A stretch of 59,524 nt of DNA from Flavobacterium oncorhynchi (GTDB taxonomy: Bacteria; Bacteroidota; Bacteroidia; Flavobacteriales; Flavobacteriaceae). Of this stretch, positions 47,104 through 55,532 are shown in pieces (position 1 is the first letter of the stretch; the number at the start of each line of letters is the position of its first letter). The translations under genes and the position numbers were made by a program. Location of the stretch: the NCBI RefSeq assembly GCF_002217355.1, contig NZ_MUHA01000018.1:1-59524 (forward strand), given 5' to 3'. The notes under the pieces were generated by a model. It did not search any database. It had not been told where the DNA came from and saw nothing but the letters and a program-made list of their open reading frames with translations.

Positions 47104-47874
47104 ATGAAAACAGCACTAATTCAATCCGATCTTTATTGGGAAAATGCTTCTGAAAATAGAAAACGCTTTGAAGCGAAAATAAATTCGCTCGATTCTGAAG
47201 TAAATCTTATTGTTCTTCCAGAAATGTTTTCGACTGGTTTTACAATGAATCCTTCTGCAGTTGCCGAAACGATGCAGGGAGAAACTGTATTGTGGATGAA
47301 AGCTGTGGCGAAAGCAAAAAGCAGTGCAGTTGTGGGAAGTTTGGTTATTGTTGAAAATGAAAAGTATTATAACCGAATGCTGTTTGTTTTTCCGTCAGGT
47401 GAAATTCAGTTTTACGACAAACGACATTTGTTTACGTTAGCTGGTGAAGATGAATTTTATACAGCAGGAACTCAAAAAGTAATTGTGGATTACCTTGGAT
47501 GGAAAATTTGTCTGCAGGTTTGTTATGATTTGAGATTTCCAGTGTTTGTTCGAAATGTCGAGAATTATGATTTGCTTTTGTATGTTGCCAATTGGCCAAA
47601 AGTACGCACAAATGCGTGGGACACTTTGCTTAAAGCACGTGCCATCGAAAATTTAAGTTATGTGGTTGGAGTGAACAGAATTGGGCTTGATGCCAATAAT
47701 TTTGAGCATATTGGGCATTCGCAAGTAATTGATTTTTTAGGGAATTATATTTTAGAACCGCAGGAATCAGAAGATGTTTTTATTCTTGAACTAGATAAAA
47801 ATGCAATGCTGGAAGCTCGAAAAAAGTTTGCTTTTTTAAACGATAAAGACAGTTTTAAAATCAATCTTGATTAA
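47104..47874 (+). CDS. nitrilase-family omega-amidase (YafV-like)
   Basis: C-N hydrolase likely deaminating 2-oxoglutaramate or 2-oxosuccinamate formed by transaminases (metabolite repair). The catalytic triad is visible: Glu in VLPEMFSTGF (about residue 39), Lys in YDKRHLF (about 107) and Cys in LQVCYDLRFPVF (about 140). 256 residues, standard for YafV-like enzymes; no signal peptide. A TATTTTTG box at 47092-47099 ends only 4 bp before the ATG, which would imply a leaderless or very short-leader transcript if used. Confidence 0.88.
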   Translation: MKTALIQSDLYWENASENRKRFEAKINSLDSEVNLIVLPEMFSTGFTMNPSAVAETMQGETVLWMKAVAKAKSSAVVGSLVIVENEKYYNRMLFVFPSGEIQFYDKRHLFTLAGEDEFYTAGTQKVIVDYLGWKICLQVCYDLRFPVFVRNVENYDLLLYVANWPKVRTNAWDTLLKARAIENLSYVVGVNRIGLDANNFEHIGHSQVIDFLGNYILEPQESEDVFILELDKNAMLEARKKFAFLNDKDSFKINLD

Positions 47875-47888
47875 GGAAAGGGCTGTTT

Positions 47889-48323
47889 TTAATTGGAATC
47901 TACAACCCTAATTTCTTCTTTTGGATTTTTACAGCGAACAAGAATCTTTTTATAATTCCATTCTGAACCCATTTTTTTAGCCGTAATATCTAATTTTCCC
48001 TTGCTTTTTGTGCCTTTAATTCTGATCGATAATACAACCGAAGTATTGTTGTCCGTATAAATCGTGTTACCTTCTAGAATTGCTAATTTGTCGATTGGCT
48101 GAATTTCTCCAACAGTTTCTAAAACTCTTTTGTTTGAATTGGCTTTTTCTATTGCCTTTTCATACAATGCAGTATCATTATACGCCTGAGCAAAATCCAT
48201 TATGTTTTCGTCAGAGCTGGAGAGTAAATAGCCAGAGATTAGAACCAATGAAAGAACTAAAGGAATAATCCATTTCCAGTTTGATTGAAACCAGTTTTTA
48301 CTTTCGATTAATTCATTATTCAT
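47889..48323 (-). CDS. Coa1/Tim21-like domain membrane protein
   Basis: A 144-residue protein with a single N-terminal membrane anchor (WIIPLVLSLVLISGYLLSS, about residues 17-35) and a periplasmic domain resembling the cytochrome c oxidase assembly factor Coa1 domain (YEKAIEKANSNKRVLETVGEIQPI, then GNTIYTDNNTSVVLSIRIKGTKSKGKLDI split over about 75-115). Function in flavobacteria unknown. Convergent with the nitrilase gene, 23 bp after the Ig-like lipoprotein gene on the same strand, so probably co-transcribed with it. Confidence 0.7.
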   Translation of the reverse strand: MNNELIESKNWFQSNWKWIIPLVLSLVLISGYLLSSSDENIMDFAQAYNDTALYEKAIEKANSNKRVLETVGEIQPIDKLAILEGNTIYTDNNTSVVLSIRIKGTKSKGKLDITAKKMGSEWNYKKILVRCKNPKEEIRVVDSN

Positions 48324-48346
48324 TTTTTATCCGATTGAATTAAGAA

Positions 48347-50035
48347 TTAAAAAGCTTTCCGTTTTTTCTCTTCCTTCTTTCTCTTTAAATCATCGTCTTT
48401 TTTCTCGACTTCAGGATTATAAGGAATATTTAAATCGATAGATTGATCAACATCCCAATTCGATCGAACATCTACACCTTTTTGATAATAAAACACTTCT
48501 TCAGCATACGTTTTGTTTAAGAAACTACCCGTGTCGTACATCTTGTTTTTATTATCATCGTAGATAACTCGAACCGTAAATTCTTCTGGAAGCAGTAAGT
48601 TGAATTCAATTTTTGTATTGCCTTCAGAATATTCAGAAGCATATACATTATCGCCTTTTTTATTGGTAATTTCAACAATTATAGGAAAGCGTTTTACGTT
48701 TTGCAAATTCAAAACCAGATTGCCGTAATCTTCAAATTCCTTTGTGGTTAACTTATACGATAACGTATCGTTTGTTTTGTCATAGAAATCAGTTAATGCG
48801 CCCGGGAAAAATGTAAAATTATATTTTTGCAAAGGCTCTTTCTTGAAATCAACGTATAGTTTCTGTTCAAACTCGTCGTATTCTGTAGTAAAATCAATTG
48901 CAGTCGAATCTTTATTGACTAGTCTAATTTTTGTTTTGTCAAATTTTACGAGTGGAGTTTCAGTTTCTAACGTAAATTTTTCTCTAAAATTAAGCACACC
49001 GTTTTGAACCGCTTTAATATTTAAAGTGTCTTTTTTCTGATCCTTAACCTTAAAAGTGAATTTTTTATTGTACTTGTCATTACTCACTTCCAACGACAAG
49101 GAATCAGCTTTTAAAGGTTTGTACCAAACTTGCAGCGAATCTTTTTTAGGAAATTGTGTTACTATAGTTTCCAGAATCTGTCCATTGTTTTTAAGTACAA
49201 TTTTTGGCTTTGAATTTTTAAAATTCTGTGTTCCTTCATACGGAAGAAGCAGTCTGTTTCCTGAAGCTTGAATTGGTTTAAAAGCCTTTAATGGCAATGT
49301 TTCCTTAAATAATTCTAACTCAAAAATAGTATCATTTGGTACTGTAATAAAATGTTTTATAAATCCAATTTTATCATCTTTTGGATTAAATTTATTATTG
49401 CTTCCTTTATCTTTTAGAGCAACTAATAAGTATTTTCCAGCTTTTAAATTTTCAAATTTAAAAGTTCTCATACTGTCTAAAGTATTGGTAATGTATCGCG
49501 GAAATTCTTTGTAAATAACAGAATCTTTGTATTTGTCGTTTGCTTCATAAAGCATCACAGAAACAAAATTATCTACATTTTTTGCATAAGCATCTTTAAT
49601 TTTTCCGCCAAGAGTAAGCGAATCAATATAAGCGCCGGTTGAAAAAATGTATTTAAACTGGTTCAGCGGATTTCCTTCGTTATTATCAGTAATACTTTGT
49701 CCAAAATTTAAGCTGTAAGTAGTATTGGGCTGTAAAGTATCTCTAAGTTTTATCTTTAAAAATTTACTCACACCAACAGGCGTAATCTGCGGCTCATATT
49801 TCATTGGAGGAGAAATAATAAGCTGTTTGTTGAGGTTTTTTAATTTAACATACTCGTCAAATACCAATGTAATCTCGTTTCCCTGAAAATCTGTAGTTAA
49901 GTTTTTAGGAGTGCTGGATATTAAAATAGGAGCTAGAGTATCCTTTAATCCGCCAGTAATATTGCCTCTTTTGGCGCAGCTCACCATTAATAATACCAGT
50001 AAAAATGAAATATATTTGAGTTTGCTTTTAAACAT
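48347..50035 (-). CDS. Ig-like (SbsA/Big_5-type) lipoprotein
   Basis: Outer-membrane or periplasmic lipoprotein of about 562 residues. I start it at 50035 (MFKSKLKYISFLLVLLMVSC), which gives a clean lipobox (LMVSC); the longer start at 50059 adds eight residues. A Big_5-type Ig domain follows directly (APILISSTPKNLTTDF, ITLVFDEYVKL, TYSLNFGQSITDNNEGN), with further beta-rich domains. The C-terminus is strongly basic (KKDDDLKRKKEEKKRKAF). Conserved in Bacteroidota, function unknown. Confidence 0.85.
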   Translation of the reverse strand: MFKSKLKYISFLLVLLMVSCAKRGNITGGLKDTLAPILISSTPKNLTTDFQGNEITLVFDEYVKLKNLNKQLIISPPMKYEPQITPVGVSKFLKIKLRDTLQPNTTYSLNFGQSITDNNEGNPLNQFKYIFSTGAYIDSLTLGGKIKDAYAKNVDNFVSVMLYEANDKYKDSVIYKEFPRYITNTLDSMRTFKFENLKAGKYLLVALKDKGSNNKFNPKDDKIGFIKHFITVPNDTIFELELFKETLPLKAFKPIQASGNRLLLPYEGTQNFKNSKPKIVLKNNGQILETIVTQFPKKDSLQVWYKPLKADSLSLEVSNDKYNKKFTFKVKDQKKDTLNIKAVQNGVLNFREKFTLETETPLVKFDKTKIRLVNKDSTAIDFTTEYDEFEQKLYVDFKKEPLQKYNFTFFPGALTDFYDKTNDTLSYKLTTKEFEDYGNLVLNLQNVKRFPIIVEITNKKGDNVYASEYSEGNTKIEFNLLLPEEFTVRVIYDDNKNKMYDTGSFLNKTYAEEVFYYQKGVDVRSNWDVDQSIDLNIPYNPEVEKKDDDLKRKKEEKKRKAF

Positions 50036-50174
50036 AGCGGTTTTTAAATTTGATTGCACAAAATAACAATTATATTTGCTTTAATTGAAATTTTTTGGCC
50101 ATTTATTAGGATTTCGCATCGTAGATATTTTCGCATTTTTTAGAATTTAAAACCTCTGATACTAGATAATTTCT

Positions 50175-50182
50175 TACTTTTG
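50175..50182 (+). promoter_or_regulatory. -7 promoter box (TACTTTTG)
   Basis: Perfect TAnnTTTG 25 bp before the TTG start at 50208. It supports that start because the leader is short and no ATG is available. No TTTG at the ideal -33 spacing. Confidence 0.5.
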
Positions 50183-50207
50183 ATCTTAAATATAATATCA
50201 CTTCGTT

Positions 50208-51212
50208 TTGGTTAAAAGATTTTTTTGGGTTTTGTTACTTCTTTTTCTGACTGCGTGCAGCAAAAATGAGCAGCCGATAATTTCTTTTTATTATTGGAAA
50301 ACCAATCTAAAATTTTCTGAAACAGAAAGAACCGCTCTCAAAGACAATGAGGTTCATAAACTTTATGTTCGATATTTTGACATCGGACTTGATCCTCAAA
50401 CTCAAAAGCCATTTCCCGTAAGTCCAGTTCATTTTTATGAAAATGTGCAGGAATTTGAAATTGTTCCAGTTGTTTTTATCCAAAATAAAGTAATGCTTGA
50501 GAAGTATTTAGATGTTGAAGATCTTGCAAAAAAGACCATCCATTTAATTACCGAAATCAACAGCAAGAATAAAATTAATTGTACCGAAATTCAAATTGAC
50601 TGCGATTGGACATTAAACAGCAAAGACAATTATCTGAAGTTTATTGAGCAGGTAAAAAAGCTTTCAAAGAAAAAACTCTCGGCCACAATCAGACTTCATC
50701 AAGTGAAATACTTTAAGAAAACTAAAATTCCGAATGTTGATAACGGTGTTTTGATGTTTTATAATATGGGAAGTATAGCGCCAGATTCATTAAACTCTAT
50801 TTACAGTCGAAAAATCTCTGAGAAATATCTTAAAAGTTTAAAGAAATATCCGCTGCATCTCGATTTTGCACTTCCTATTTATTCGTGGGCAATTCATATC
50901 AGGAATCAAAAAGTTTTAGGTTTGCGTTCGAAATTGAATATAAGCGAACTCAAAAAAGATAAAAACTTCGAACAGATTAGTTCTATACTTTTTAGAGTAA
51001 AACAATCTAATTACAAAAACGGTGTTTACTACGAAGAAAATGATCTGTTGAAAACAGAGACAATTTCTCCCGAAGATTTAAAAGAAATGGCTGAAGATTT
51101 AGACGATAATAAAGCGCAGTCTCCAAAAGAAATTATATTTTACGATTTAGACGAATTCAATTTAAACAATTATGAGAAGAATATTTTTAAGCAAGTTATT
51201 TCTTGGTTTTAG
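50208..51212 (+). CDS. lipoprotein of unknown function (TIM-barrel-like)
   Basis: A 334-residue exported lipoprotein: signal peptide with lipobox LTAC (Cys about residue 18, VKRFFWVLLLLFLTAC). The start is TTG. The body reads as alternating strands and helices with HKLYVRYFDIGLDP, EIQIDCDWTLNSKDNYLKFI, LSATIRLHQVKYF and LHLDFALPIYSWAI, suggesting a glycoside-hydrolase-like TIM barrel; no catalytic pair can be assigned with certainty. Its 3' end overlaps the next gene by 41 bp, so the two are translationally linked. Confidence 0.75.
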   Translation: MVKRFFWVLLLLFLTACSKNEQPIISFYYWKTNLKFSETERTALKDNEVHKLYVRYFDIGLDPQTQKPFPVSPVHFYENVQEFEIVPVVFIQNKVMLEKYLDVEDLAKKTIHLITEINSKNKINCTEIQIDCDWTLNSKDNYLKFIEQVKKLSKKKLSATIRLHQVKYFKKTKIPNVDNGVLMFYNMGSIAPDSLNSIYSRKISEKYLKSLKKYPLHLDFALPIYSWAIHIRNQKVLGLRSKLNISELKKDKNFEQISSILFRVKQSNYKNGVYYEENDLLKTETISPEDLKEMAEDLDDNKAQSPKEIIFYDLDEFNLNNYEKNIFKQVISWF

Positions 51213-53535
51213 TGCGGTTTTCCTTTTTGCATATGGAATAATTTATGCTTGCGCAGATGGTGATTGGGATTATTTTGGTGCTTATAACTCCAATTTTACT
51301 CCAGAAACTTTTGCAGATAAATCCTATTCGCCGCTTTTTTTGTCGGGCGGTATTTTCTACGGAATTGGTTTTGATACCCAGCATAATTCCCGTTTCAATA
51401 AAGACATAAAATCAGATTGGGCAGCTTATCTTAAAGGAAAAATAGATACTACGACAGTAAATTATTTTTTAATTGGTGATAAGAAGCCAAATTATTATTC
51501 AGATAATAAAAATAAGATTAAGAATAAGGAAGAAATCACAGATCTTCATGTGTATTATAAAGCCAAAAAAGAAAATGCTTCGTCTTTAAAATGGGGAAAA
51601 AAGATGCCATTGAAAGATGAAAAAGTAAAAAACTTTGTTGAGTTTTTGTATTTGGCACAAAAAATAGAAACCGTTTCAATTAGTGAAGATCATTGGAGTT
51701 ACGATCCCGTTGTGGCTAAAACGTTCAATGATGCTAAAATGATTCAGTCAATCGAGAATGTTTACAATACTTTGTCTGATCCGTTTTTAAAAAACAGATA
51801 TTGGTTTCTTACCATGAAAGCTCGTTTTTACAGTAATAATAAACAAAAAGCGATTGAGTTTTTTAATAAAACAGAAAGCTCAGTTCCTAAAAACACGTTG
51901 TATTATCGCGCGCTTTCATACGTTGCCGGAATCAATCATAAACAAGGTAAATATGCGATTTCGAACTATTTGTATGCGCAGGTTTTTGATAAATGTCCTG
52001 AATTAAGAGTCGTAACAGCCTATAGTTTTGCTCCAAAAAATGAAACAGACTGGAATAAAGCGCTGACAATGGCAAAGACTAATAAAGAGAAAGCGGCACT
52101 TTGGGCTATTCACGGCTATTATAAAGATGAAAAACAGGCAATCGAGAAAATTTACGAATTAGATCCAAAAAGTGAACATTTAAATTATCTAGCGACTAGA
52201 TTGGTAAACGGACTTGAACAGTCTATAAATAATTCGTTTCAGAAGGATGGCGGAGAAAACCAGCCTGTAAAAAAACTGACTGTTGCAGAAAATAAAACAG
52301 AGAATCAGATTAAGGTGGATAAAAAAGCGCTGGATTTAATTGCTAAAATTTCGGTGGCAGGAAATACAGACAGACCTTATTTATGGGATTTGTCGCTTGG
52401 GTATTTACAGACTTTAAAAGGAGATTATGCAAATGCGGATAAGAATTTTGATAAAGCAGTAAAAACGCTTCCTAAAACGGAATTGGCAGGAATGCAGCTT
52501 CGTTTATTGCGTTTTGTAAATAACTTAAGCAAAATTGATAAACTGACGGATAAAAACGAAAAAACAATTCTAGCCGATTTGAATTGGTTGTATTACGAAC
52601 TCCCAAAAAACTATAAAGGACAAGAATTTCGTTATCAAAATGCTTCTTCATGGAGCAGAAGTTATTTGTCTACGCTTTATAGAGAAAAAGGAAATCTAGT
52701 TTTAGCTGAGATTTTTGGCGAATCTCGTTACAGTTATTGGAATGATGGAAATGCTTTTTATGATGACGAGAAGAATTTACAAGGAATAAAAACGTTTTTG
52801 TCTAAGTCTAATAAAACTGAAATTGAGAATATTGGTGCGGGAATTTATAGTTTGAAATTAAAAGATATTAATAACTTTCAGGCGGTTCAAGCAACTTTCA
52901 AAAACAAAATTCCAGAAGCAATTGAATTTTTAAAGCAGACAGATTCAGTTCAAAACTCTAAATTTTTAGGAAATCCGTTTAACGGAAGTATAAAAGACTG
53001 CCACGATTGCGATCACGCCGCTTATCAAAAAAGAAAGTATACACAATTGGATTTCTTGAATACAATAAAAGAAATGCAGGATAAACTGGCTAAAAACGAA
53101 GATGTTTACACGAATAGTTTATTGTTAGGAAATGCATTTTATAATATTTCGCATTTTGGAAACGGAAGAACTTTTTACGAAATTAGTATTGTAGGTTACG
53201 GTTCAAGTCCATATTCTTTTAGAGATTCTATGAAAAAGATGATTACAGATTGCAGTGTTTCTAAAATGTACTATCAAAAAGCATTACAGGCTGCATCTAC
53301 AAAGGAGCAGAAAGCAAAATGTGTGTATTTAATCTCGAAATGCGAACGAAACGAATATTATAATACAAAATACAATAGTGTTAGATATTGGTGGGATGCT
53401 AATGATGATAAAGTGAATTTTATCGCTTGGAATGGATTTAAAACACTGCAAAAAGAATATTCGGATACTAAATATTATCAGGATGTAATTGCAGAATGTG
53501 GTTATTTTAATACTTATGTAACTCAATTAAAATAA
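51172..53535 (+). CDS. large exported TPR-like protein of unknown function
   Basis: 787 residues with an N-terminal hydrophobic signal (LFLGFSAVFLFAYGIIYACA; a Cys follows, possibly a lipobox). Helical repeats of TPR type are scattered (NTLYYRALSYVAGINHKQGKYA; LSLGYLQTLKGDYANADKNFDKAVKTL; KMYYQKALQAASTKEQKAKCVYLISKC, split for length). A CHDCDH cluster near residue 605 could bind metal. It overlaps the upstream lipoprotein gene by 41 bp and ends 1 bp before the epimerase gene. I do not recognise the family. Confidence 0.78.
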   Translation: MRRIFLSKLFLGFSAVFLFAYGIIYACADGDWDYFGAYNSNFTPETFADKSYSPLFLSGGIFYGIGFDTQHNSRFNKDIKSDWAAYLKGKIDTTTVNYFLIGDKKPNYYSDNKNKIKNKEEITDLHVYYKAKKENASSLKWGKKMPLKDEKVKNFVEFLYLAQKIETVSISEDHWSYDPVVAKTFNDAKMIQSIENVYNTLSDPFLKNRYWFLTMKARFYSNNKQKAIEFFNKTESSVPKNTLYYRALSYVAGINHKQGKYAISNYLYAQVFDKCPELRVVTAYSFAPKNETDWNKALTMAKTNKEKAALWAIHGYYKDEKQAIEKIYELDPKSEHLNYLATRLVNGLEQSINNSFQKDGGENQPVKKLTVAENKTENQIKVDKKALDLIAKISVAGNTDRPYLWDLSLGYLQTLKGDYANADKNFDKAVKTLPKTELAGMQLRLLRFVNNLSKIDKLTDKNEKTILADLNWLYYELPKNYKGQEFRYQNASSWSRSYLSTLYREKGNLVLAEIFGESRYSYWNDGNAFYDDEKNLQGIKTFLSKSNKTEIENIGAGIYSLKLKDINNFQAVQATFKNKIPEAIEFLKQTDSVQNSKFLGNPFNGSIKDCHDCDHAAYQKRKYTQLDFLNTIKEMQDKLAKNEDVYTNSLLLGNAFYNISHFGNGRTFYEISIVGYGSSPYSFRDSMKKMITDCSVSKMYYQKALQAASTKEQKAKCVYLISKCERNEYYNTKYNSVRYWWDANDDKVNFIAWNGFKTLQKEYSDTKYYQDVIAECGYFNTYVTQLK

Positions 53536-53536
53536 G

Positions 53537-53941
53537 ATGGTAAATAAAATAGAACATATTGGAATTGCCGTAAAAAATATGGACGATGCAAATGTATTGT
53601 TCGAGAAACTATTGGGCGTTCCGTCGTACAAAGAAGAAACGGTAGAAAGTGAAGGCGTTTTGACCTCTTTCTTTCAAACTGGAACAAACAAAATTGAACT
53701 TTTGATGGCGACAAATCCAGAAAGTCCGATTGCGAAATTTTTAGAAAAAAAAGGTGAAGGAATTCATCACATCGCTTTTGATGTTGAAGATATTCATGCC
53801 GAGATTTCACGTCTAAAAGAAGAAGGTTTCGTATTGATAAATGAAGTTCCGAAGAAAGGTGCCGATAATAAATTGGTGGTTTTTTTGCATCCAAAGAATA
53901 CAAATGGTGTTTTGGTTGAGCTTTGTCAGGAAATTAGATAA
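53537..53941 (+). CDS. mce: methylmalonyl-CoA epimerase
   Basis: Vicinal-oxygen-chelate enzyme interconverting the R and S forms of methylmalonyl-CoA in propionate/odd-chain and branched-chain metabolism. It shows the N-terminal metal His in EHIGIAVKNMDDA (residues 4-16), GIHHIAFDV with a second His (about 76-84), and the late acidic ligand in NGVLVELCQE (about 123-132). 134 residues, standard. One base separates it from the upstream gene, but no methylmalonyl-CoA mutase gene is near. Confidence 0.92.
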   Translation: MVNKIEHIGIAVKNMDDANVLFEKLLGVPSYKEETVESEGVLTSFFQTGTNKIELLMATNPESPIAKFLEKKGEGIHHIAFDVEDIHAEISRLKEEGFVLINEVPKKGADNKLVVFLHPKNTNGVLVELCQEIR

Positions 53942-53960
53942 AAAAAGATGCTTTTTTTAT
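53937..53960 (+). terminator. A/T-rich terminator after mce
   Basis: ATAAAAAAAG and CTTTTTTTAT pair around an ATG loop directly after the mce stop codon. The stem is weak (one G-C pair) but is followed by T-rich sequence. Confidence 0.45.
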
Positions 53961-54088
53961 TCTCAATAATGTCTTGAAAATCAATCTTGTTTTTAAAACA
54001 TGGGCTTTGAATTAAAATTAAATGCAAATCATGTCTTAAAATATTTGGAGTGAATGAAAAATAGTAGTAATATTGCATCCTCTAAACC

Positions 54089-54162
54089 GGTCCTATAGCT
54101 CAGCTGGTTAGAGCACCTGACTCATAATCAGGTGGTCCCTGGTTCGAGCCCAGGTGGGACCA
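54089..54162 (+). tRNA. tRNA with CAT anticodon (Ile2 or elongator Met)
   Basis: A 74-nt cloverleaf. Acceptor arms GGTCCTA (54089-54095) and TGGGACC (54155-54161) with discriminator A; D arm AGCTCAGCTGGTTAGAGC; anticodon arm CCTGA-CTCATAA-TCAGG with anticodon CAT; T arm CCTGG-TTCGAGC-CCAGG. Elongator tRNA-Met and lysidine-modified tRNA-Ile2 share the CTCATAA loop and cannot be told apart with certainty by eye. It has an initiator-unlike acceptor pairing, so it is not tRNA-fMet. An accessory element begins just downstream. Confidence 0.95.
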
Positions 54163-54176
54163 CAGAGAATACTTAA

Positions 54177-54216
54177 AAAGCCTTATAAACATTGCGTTTG
54201 TAAGGCTTTCTTTTTT
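54177..54216 (+). terminator. terminator downstream of the tRNA
   Basis: AAAGCCTTATAAAC (54177-54190) pairs with GTTTGTAAGGCTTT (54196-54209) with one G-U pair and a 5-nt loop, followed by CTTTTTT. It terminates the tRNA transcript and, if chromosomal, marks the last chromosomal sequence before the element. Confidence 0.88.
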
Positions 54217-54218
54217 CT

Positions 54219-54242
54219 AGGGGACGAATGAGGGGATGAATG
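54219..54242. repeat. 12-bp tandem duplication next to the tRNA terminator
   Basis: AGGGGACGAATG (54219-54230) followed directly by AGGGGATGAATG (54231-54242), 11 of 12 identical. It stands between the tRNA terminator and the retron RT gene, where recombinase arm or core sites would be expected. It could instead be chance. Confidence 0.5.
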
Positions 54243-54299
54243 AATTATATTGTATTCAGTATTTCTTAATCAAATATGTTTACAAACAAGGCTTTTATT

Positions 54300-55340
54300 T
54301 TAGGCGTTTGTTTTATTTACTTTATTTTTGAGATCATTCAAAAATGATTTATAATCAATAAATTCTTTATCATTAGGATTTATATGCAGAATGAAATTAA
54401 TTTTACCAATTAAATGTTCTAGGTAATTATTTTTTTTAATTTTTAAATGTTCCATGTGGTTCACAAGCCCATATTTTTTTATATAAAACATGTCTTGACG
54501 TATTTTGTTTCTTTTATGGAAAACAACTTGCATTTTTTCATTTACAACTATACCAGTAACTATTTGTCTAGTGTTTTTTTTCATTAATTTAACTTTGTCA
54601 GGGTTAATAACTAATTTTGCTTTAGTTATTTTTTCCGTGACAAATTCTAATAGTATTTTCTCGTCAAAATCTCCTGAAAAACTTAAGTCGTCTGCATATC
54701 TAGTGTATCTAATTTTGTTTTCATTGCAATATTTTGTAATTTCAATATCTAAGGACTTAAAAAAAATATTAGATAAGTATGGACTAGTTGGAGCTCCTTG
54801 TGGCAAAGAGTCATCTCTAGTACACAATTTTGACAAAAGATTTGAAATCAGTCTAGAATAACCCATTTCGCCGAAGATTTTTTGAATGGAATCCTGTTTA
54901 ATTGTTGTAAAGAAATTTTCTAAATCTATCGTGAAAACTTTTGGTTGATTTTTATGAAATTTTAAGTTTTCTATTAGTGTAACGTTTTGTCTGTAAGCTT
55001 TAGCATATGGGCTAATTTCTATCTGTGATAATATGTTGTCTAAAATCCATATTTGAATTTCTTTAAGACTAGGTAAGGGCTCGGAAATTTTCCTTTTACC
55101 ACCGTTGTTTTTTGTGATTTCAAAGTCTCTGTAGTATGAAGATGTATACCTAACAGCTTTTTTTAAGTATTCTTTTTTATAACCTACTAAGTTTGATAGA
55201 TTTGAAGTGTTGTAGATAACAGGTAGTTTTTTGTCTAAAAGTGGTTTGGCATACTTGAGACATTTTTGGATGTTTTGTTCTGTGTAGCCTACAGATGAAG
55301 CCAGTGTTGCGAACTCTGTTTTGTATTGGTCAAAATCCAT
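54300..55340 (-). CDS. retron reverse transcriptase
   Basis: Reverse transcriptase that would prime on the 2'-OH of a guanosine in its own non-coding RNA and make msDNA. RT palm motifs: FTIDLENFF (about residues 136-144), LPQGAPTSPYLSN (179-191), RYADDLSFSG (214-223, catalytic YADD), LVINPDKVKLM (243-253). Retron-specific marks are N125-x3-H129 (ENLKFH, the NAxxH-like region X) and VTG at 261-263 (region Y, IVTGIVVNEK). 346 residues, no extra domain. It is preceded by a 190-nt structured non-coding region and co-directional winged-helix and PRTase-like genes. Group II intron RTs and DGR RTs are excluded by the lack of maturase domain, TR/VR repeats and by the VTG motif. Confidence 0.92.
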   Translation of the reverse strand: MDFDQYKTEFATLASSVGYTEQNIQKCLKYAKPLLDKKLPVIYNTSNLSNLVGYKKEYLKKAVRYTSSYYRDFEITKNNGGKRKISEPLPSLKEIQIWILDNILSQIEISPYAKAYRQNVTLIENLKFHKNQPKVFTIDLENFFTTIKQDSIQKIFGEMGYSRLISNLLSKLCTRDDSLPQGAPTSPYLSNIFFKSLDIEITKYCNENKIRYTRYADDLSFSGDFDEKILLEFVTEKITKAKLVINPDKVKLMKKNTRQIVTGIVVNEKMQVVFHKRNKIRQDMFYIKKYGLVNHMEHLKIKKNNYLEHLIGKINFILHINPNDKEFIDYKSFLNDLKNKVNKTNA

Positions 55341-55349
55341 TTCTTTTGT

Positions 55350-55532
55350 CTTTAATTGAGTGTTGGATGTAAAAATCCAACACTCAAATATGAATAAAAA
55401 TTTTAAAGCTTAGGAGCTCTGCGGAGAAGCTTTAAAATTTTATGGCTTGAAAAAGCATTCAATTACAGAACAGTGACATCACGGCTCCGGTGTTAATTTA
55501 CATTAACACAAACTATTTATCTTAGTGCTAAC
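55350..55532 (-). ncRNA. candidate retron msr-msd RNA
   Basis: The 192 nt between the winged-helix gene and the RT gene have no ORF and fold strongly. On the minus strand, in order: TTAGCA at 55531-55526 with a candidate branching G (55528); hairpin GTGTTAAT-loop-ATTAACAC (55509-55490); a 15-bp perfect stem AAAATTTTAAAGCTT with 15-nt loop (55441-55397), the best msd stem; and a 13-bp hairpin ending 16 nt before the RT start (55387-55356). A possible a1/a2 helix joins TTAGCACTAAGATA (55531-55518) with TATTTGAGTGTTGG (55390-55377), 13 of 14 pairs with four wobbles, mutually exclusive with the last hairpin. Exact ends are inferred. Confidence 0.75.

Noticed and set aside
53523..53903. 126-aa minus-strand ORF
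   Set aside because: Antisense of methylmalonyl-CoA epimerase, no domain.
54300..55340. RT as group II intron or diversity-generating retroelement
   Set aside because: No maturase or HNH domain, no intron ribozyme structure or template/variable repeat seen, while retron VTG and NxxxH marks are present.
55356..55387. Hairpin before the RT gene as a rho-independent terminator
   Set aside because: On the minus strand it is followed by an A-rich, not T-rich, sequence and by the RT start; a retron RNA structure fits better.
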